Of a stretch of 29,763 bases of DNA, positions 28,319 through 29,763 are shown piece after piece; positions within the stretch are counted from its first letter, which is position 1; each line of letters begins with the position of its first letter. The translations under genes and the position numbers were made by a program. The stretch is from a virus. The notes beneath the pieces are model-generated. The model made no database searches, had not been told where the DNA came from, and was given only the letters and a program-made list of their open reading frames with translations. The DNA lies in the IMG/VR virus record IMGVR_UViG_3300042542_002553, positions 1 to 29,763 of that record. One strand, given 5' to 3'.

Positions 28319-29071
28319 CTATGCTTCGCGCGCGTGATCGGGCTTCGATCTCTCCGCTTGAGAGATCCACTTCCCACGATAAATCCCCGCCTTCTTCTCG
28401 TCAATAGCCGAGAAGGGAACAATCGGCGCGACAAGGTCAGCTCGTGCCGAGGGGTCAAGAAAATAGATATAGCGAAACTGATTCCCTCTTAGCACTTCAG
28501 CCTTCGCGGCTTCAACGTACTTCTGAAAGTTATACTTACCGCCCGTGATATCAAAGAAGGATCGACCGCCGAGTTCGGGCCGAGGCGCGAGCGGCTGACT
28601 CTTGAGCGTCATCTCGTGGATTACTTCGCCGCCCGGGAGGCGGGCGAGCCCTGCGTTCGGCTTAATCAGGGTGAGGGAAAATCCCGCCGCCCGGTAGATC
28701 GTGCCGTCGCCGCACTGAGTGCCGTCTGCGTAGGAGACGACCCACCGAACATTCGGGGCGTGCTGCCTGATCTTTCGGAGAGCGATCGCGATCGCGCGGC
28801 TTTCTGAGTTCCTCGGAAGAGCCTCCGTGAAGACCATCCGATTAAGCTCGAGGAACCCATTCCATTCTGTCCCGCGTACGAGCCCGAGCATATTCGCCTT
28901 GTCAAGACTTGGGCCGAACTGGAGGACTCCTTCGAGCCTTCCCGAAAGATACGCGCCGAAGTGAACGCTTGAGTTATTCACACTCTTCCCGGAGTAATGA
29001 TGCGCGCGGACGAAGGCGTGCGCTTCGCGAGAATCAATCAGGCGAAGGACGAGATCCTTAGCCTTCGACAT
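28319..29071 (-). CDS. mom: Mom-like adenine-modification protein
   Basis: The 250-residue protein is like phage Mu Mom and its phage relatives: AHHYSGKSVNNS (H25, Y26), FLELNRMVFTEALPRNSES, and YADGTQCGDGTIYRAAGF (D116, Y126), with a GNAT-like fold expected. In Mu, Mom changes adenine to N6-methylcarbamoyl-adenine and blocks host restriction enzymes. The homologue here probably does something similar, but the target DNA sequence and chemistry are not known. It overlaps the ParB-like gene by 14 bases and precedes the terminase genes. The neighbour may help it bind DNA. Confidence 0.85.
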   Translation of the reverse strand: MSKAKDLVLRLIDSREAHAFVRAHHYSGKSVNNSSVHFGAYLSGRLEGVLQFGPSLDKANMLGLVRGTEWNGFLELNRMVFTEALPRNSESRAIAIALRKIRQHAPNVRWVVSYADGTQCGDGTIYRAAGFSLTLIKPNAGLARLPGGEVIHEMTLKSQPLAPRPELGGRSFFDITGGKYNFQKYVEAAKAEVLRGNQFRYIYFLDPSARADLVAPIVPFSAIDEKKAGIYRGKWISQAERSKPDHAREA

Positions 29072-29675
29072 AGGAGGCGCATATAGCGGCGAGACGATTC
29101 CCGTTATCGTTAGGCGACTCGCCTCCTTTCGCCGCGTCCTTCGCGGCGTCGAGGGCGCGCTGGACGAGAGCGCGCTGATCCTTCGTCATCGTAAAAGTCA
29201 TCGTCACGATTCTCCCGTCGCCCGATGCTGCGAGAGAATCAAGAGAGGAGAAGTCGCCCGGAACGACTCCCGCGCTCACCGCCATATCGGCGAGGAGTGC
29301 CTGAATCTCGGGGTTAGAAGTGCCGACTTCTGAGAGGAGCTGCTCGAGCTTCTCTCGATCTGTCCCCGCGAGCCCTGCGAGCGGATCAAGGGTTGCGAGG
29401 ATAAGAGCCTCTTCGTCGGGCGAGAGATCCACGTATACGACGGGGACGGTTGGCGCGTCATCTCTGAGCGCGATCGAGACGCGGAGGTGACCATCAACGA
29501 GGTGGCCCGTCCGCTTATTGACGATGACGGACTGAACCCACCCGACTTCATCGAGCACGCCCGCGACCGCGTCCTGTTGATTCTTCGGATGGATTCGGAA
29601 GTTCCTCGGATTCGCGAGGAGCTGATCCGGGGCCTCTTCGCCGTATCCGACGATCCTGTTTTCCCACTGCGTCAT
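29058..29675 (-). CDS. ParB/Srx-like domain protein
   Basis: The 205-residue protein has an N-terminal ParB/Srx-like domain: LLANPRNFRIHPKNQQ, then GVLDEVGWVQSVIVNK, the HLVDGHLR motif (61-65 around DGH), and VVYVDLSPDEEALILATL. Such domains in phages often accompany DNA methyltransferases or other DNA-modifying enzymes, and some bind nucleotides such as CTP. The C-terminal third is less conserved and includes MTFTMTKDQRALVQRALDAA. A strong AAAGGAGG signal (29680-29687) precedes the ATG. It may guide or regulate the adjacent Mom-like enzyme; a separate nuclease function is possible. Confidence 0.8.
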   Translation of the reverse strand: MTQWENRIVGYGEEAPDQLLANPRNFRIHPKNQQDAVAGVLDEVGWVQSVIVNKRTGHLVDGHLRVSIALRDDAPTVPVVYVDLSPDEEALILATLDPLAGLAGTDREKLEQLLSEVGTSNPEIQALLADMAVSAGVVPGDFSSLDSLAASGDGRIVTMTFTMTKDQRALVQRALDAAKDAAKGGESPNDNGNRLAAICASYVEG

Positions 29676-29763
29676 TGAGCCTCCTTTCGATCAGGGTAGC
29701 ACGCGCCCCCCTGATTCAGATTTCCCCCAAGAATCGAAATACCTCCCCGCTCGCGCACCCGAT
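29676..29763. other. Right-end flank; left end 1-42 also without genes
   Basis: The last 88 bases hold the AAAGGAGG signal of the ParB-like gene and a short GATTC/GAATC inverted repeat, but no complete gene. The first 42 bases of the window also hold no gene. I see no direct repeat shared by the two ends, so they may simply be the two sides of a cut or a circular-permutation break. Confidence 0.5.

Noticed and set aside
29680-29698. Promoter-like TGCTACCCT before the ParB-like gene
   Set aside because: No good -35 box at the usual distance, and the predicted RNA start would fall on the ribosome-binding site.

Overview
The window is almost certainly the genome, or nearly all of the genome, of a small tailed double-stranded DNA phage with a siphovirus-type (long, non-contractile tail) plan. 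All convincing genes lie on the minus strand, so transcription runs from high to low coordinates. The HK97-type head set (P27-family small terminase, large terminase, portal, S78-type prohead protease, HK97-fold capsid) and the flexible-tail set (tail terminator, tail tube, frameshifted tail chaperone, tape measure, minor tail protein, S74-type fibre) are complete. There is no integrase, DNA polymerase or RNA polymerase. The sequence is GC-rich, genes are packed with 1-25 base overlaps, and Shine-Dalgarno signals are strong (AAGGAGG). Lysis uses a DCG-type cysteine peptidase with holin-like proteins and no visible spanins, which points to a single-membrane (Gram-positive-like) host. That host inference is tentative.

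Reading in the direction of transcription: (1) 29675-28319 encodes a ParB/Srx-like protein and a Mom-like adenine-modification enzyme, just ahead of the packaging genes. (2) 28242-21371 is the head module: terS, terL, a hidden 45-residue membrane protein, portal, a small beta-rich protein, an unusual HAD-phosphatase/prohead-protease fusion, and the major capsid protein, followed by a strong intrinsic terminator. (3) 21270-18816 is an inserted sugar-transfer cassette: a GT-B glycosyltransferase, a GT-A glycosyltransferase and a sugar-nucleotidyltransferase-like protein. (4) 18773-11007 is the connector and tail module, including a programmed -1 frameshift candidate in the tail assembly chaperone and a gp10-like gene displaced to just before the tape measure. 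(5) 11010-9896 is the lysis cassette, followed by a small conserved protein and a metallophosphoesterase (9821-8512).

(6) 8520-8213 is the only substantial non-coding region. It holds a run of perfect hairpins, a 19-bp perfect palindrome and a good promoter (TTTACA-17-TACCAT) that reads into (7) the early operon, 8212-43. This is a chain of about 25 very small genes, mostly joined by ATGA or GTGA stop/start overlaps. It carries a mini-primase, a Cas4-like 4Cys nuclease next to a possible strand-annealing protein, further PD-(D/E)XK nucleases, a replication-initiator-like protein, a LexA-type DNA-binding domain without protease, an XRE-like regulator near an HExxH peptidase (an ImmR/ImmA-like arrangement), a secreted RlpA-like protein, an HNH endonuclease, and many tiny cysteine-pair (zinc-binding) proteins.

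The most unusual points are the fused HAD-protease, the combination of Mom, ParB and a possible Nmad1-type protein, the capsid-adjacent glycosylation cassette, the hairpin/palindrome control region, a 14-bp iteron-like array at 3462-3501, and a 33-codon micro-ORF at 734-835 that coincides with a tRNA-like T-arm and CCA end.
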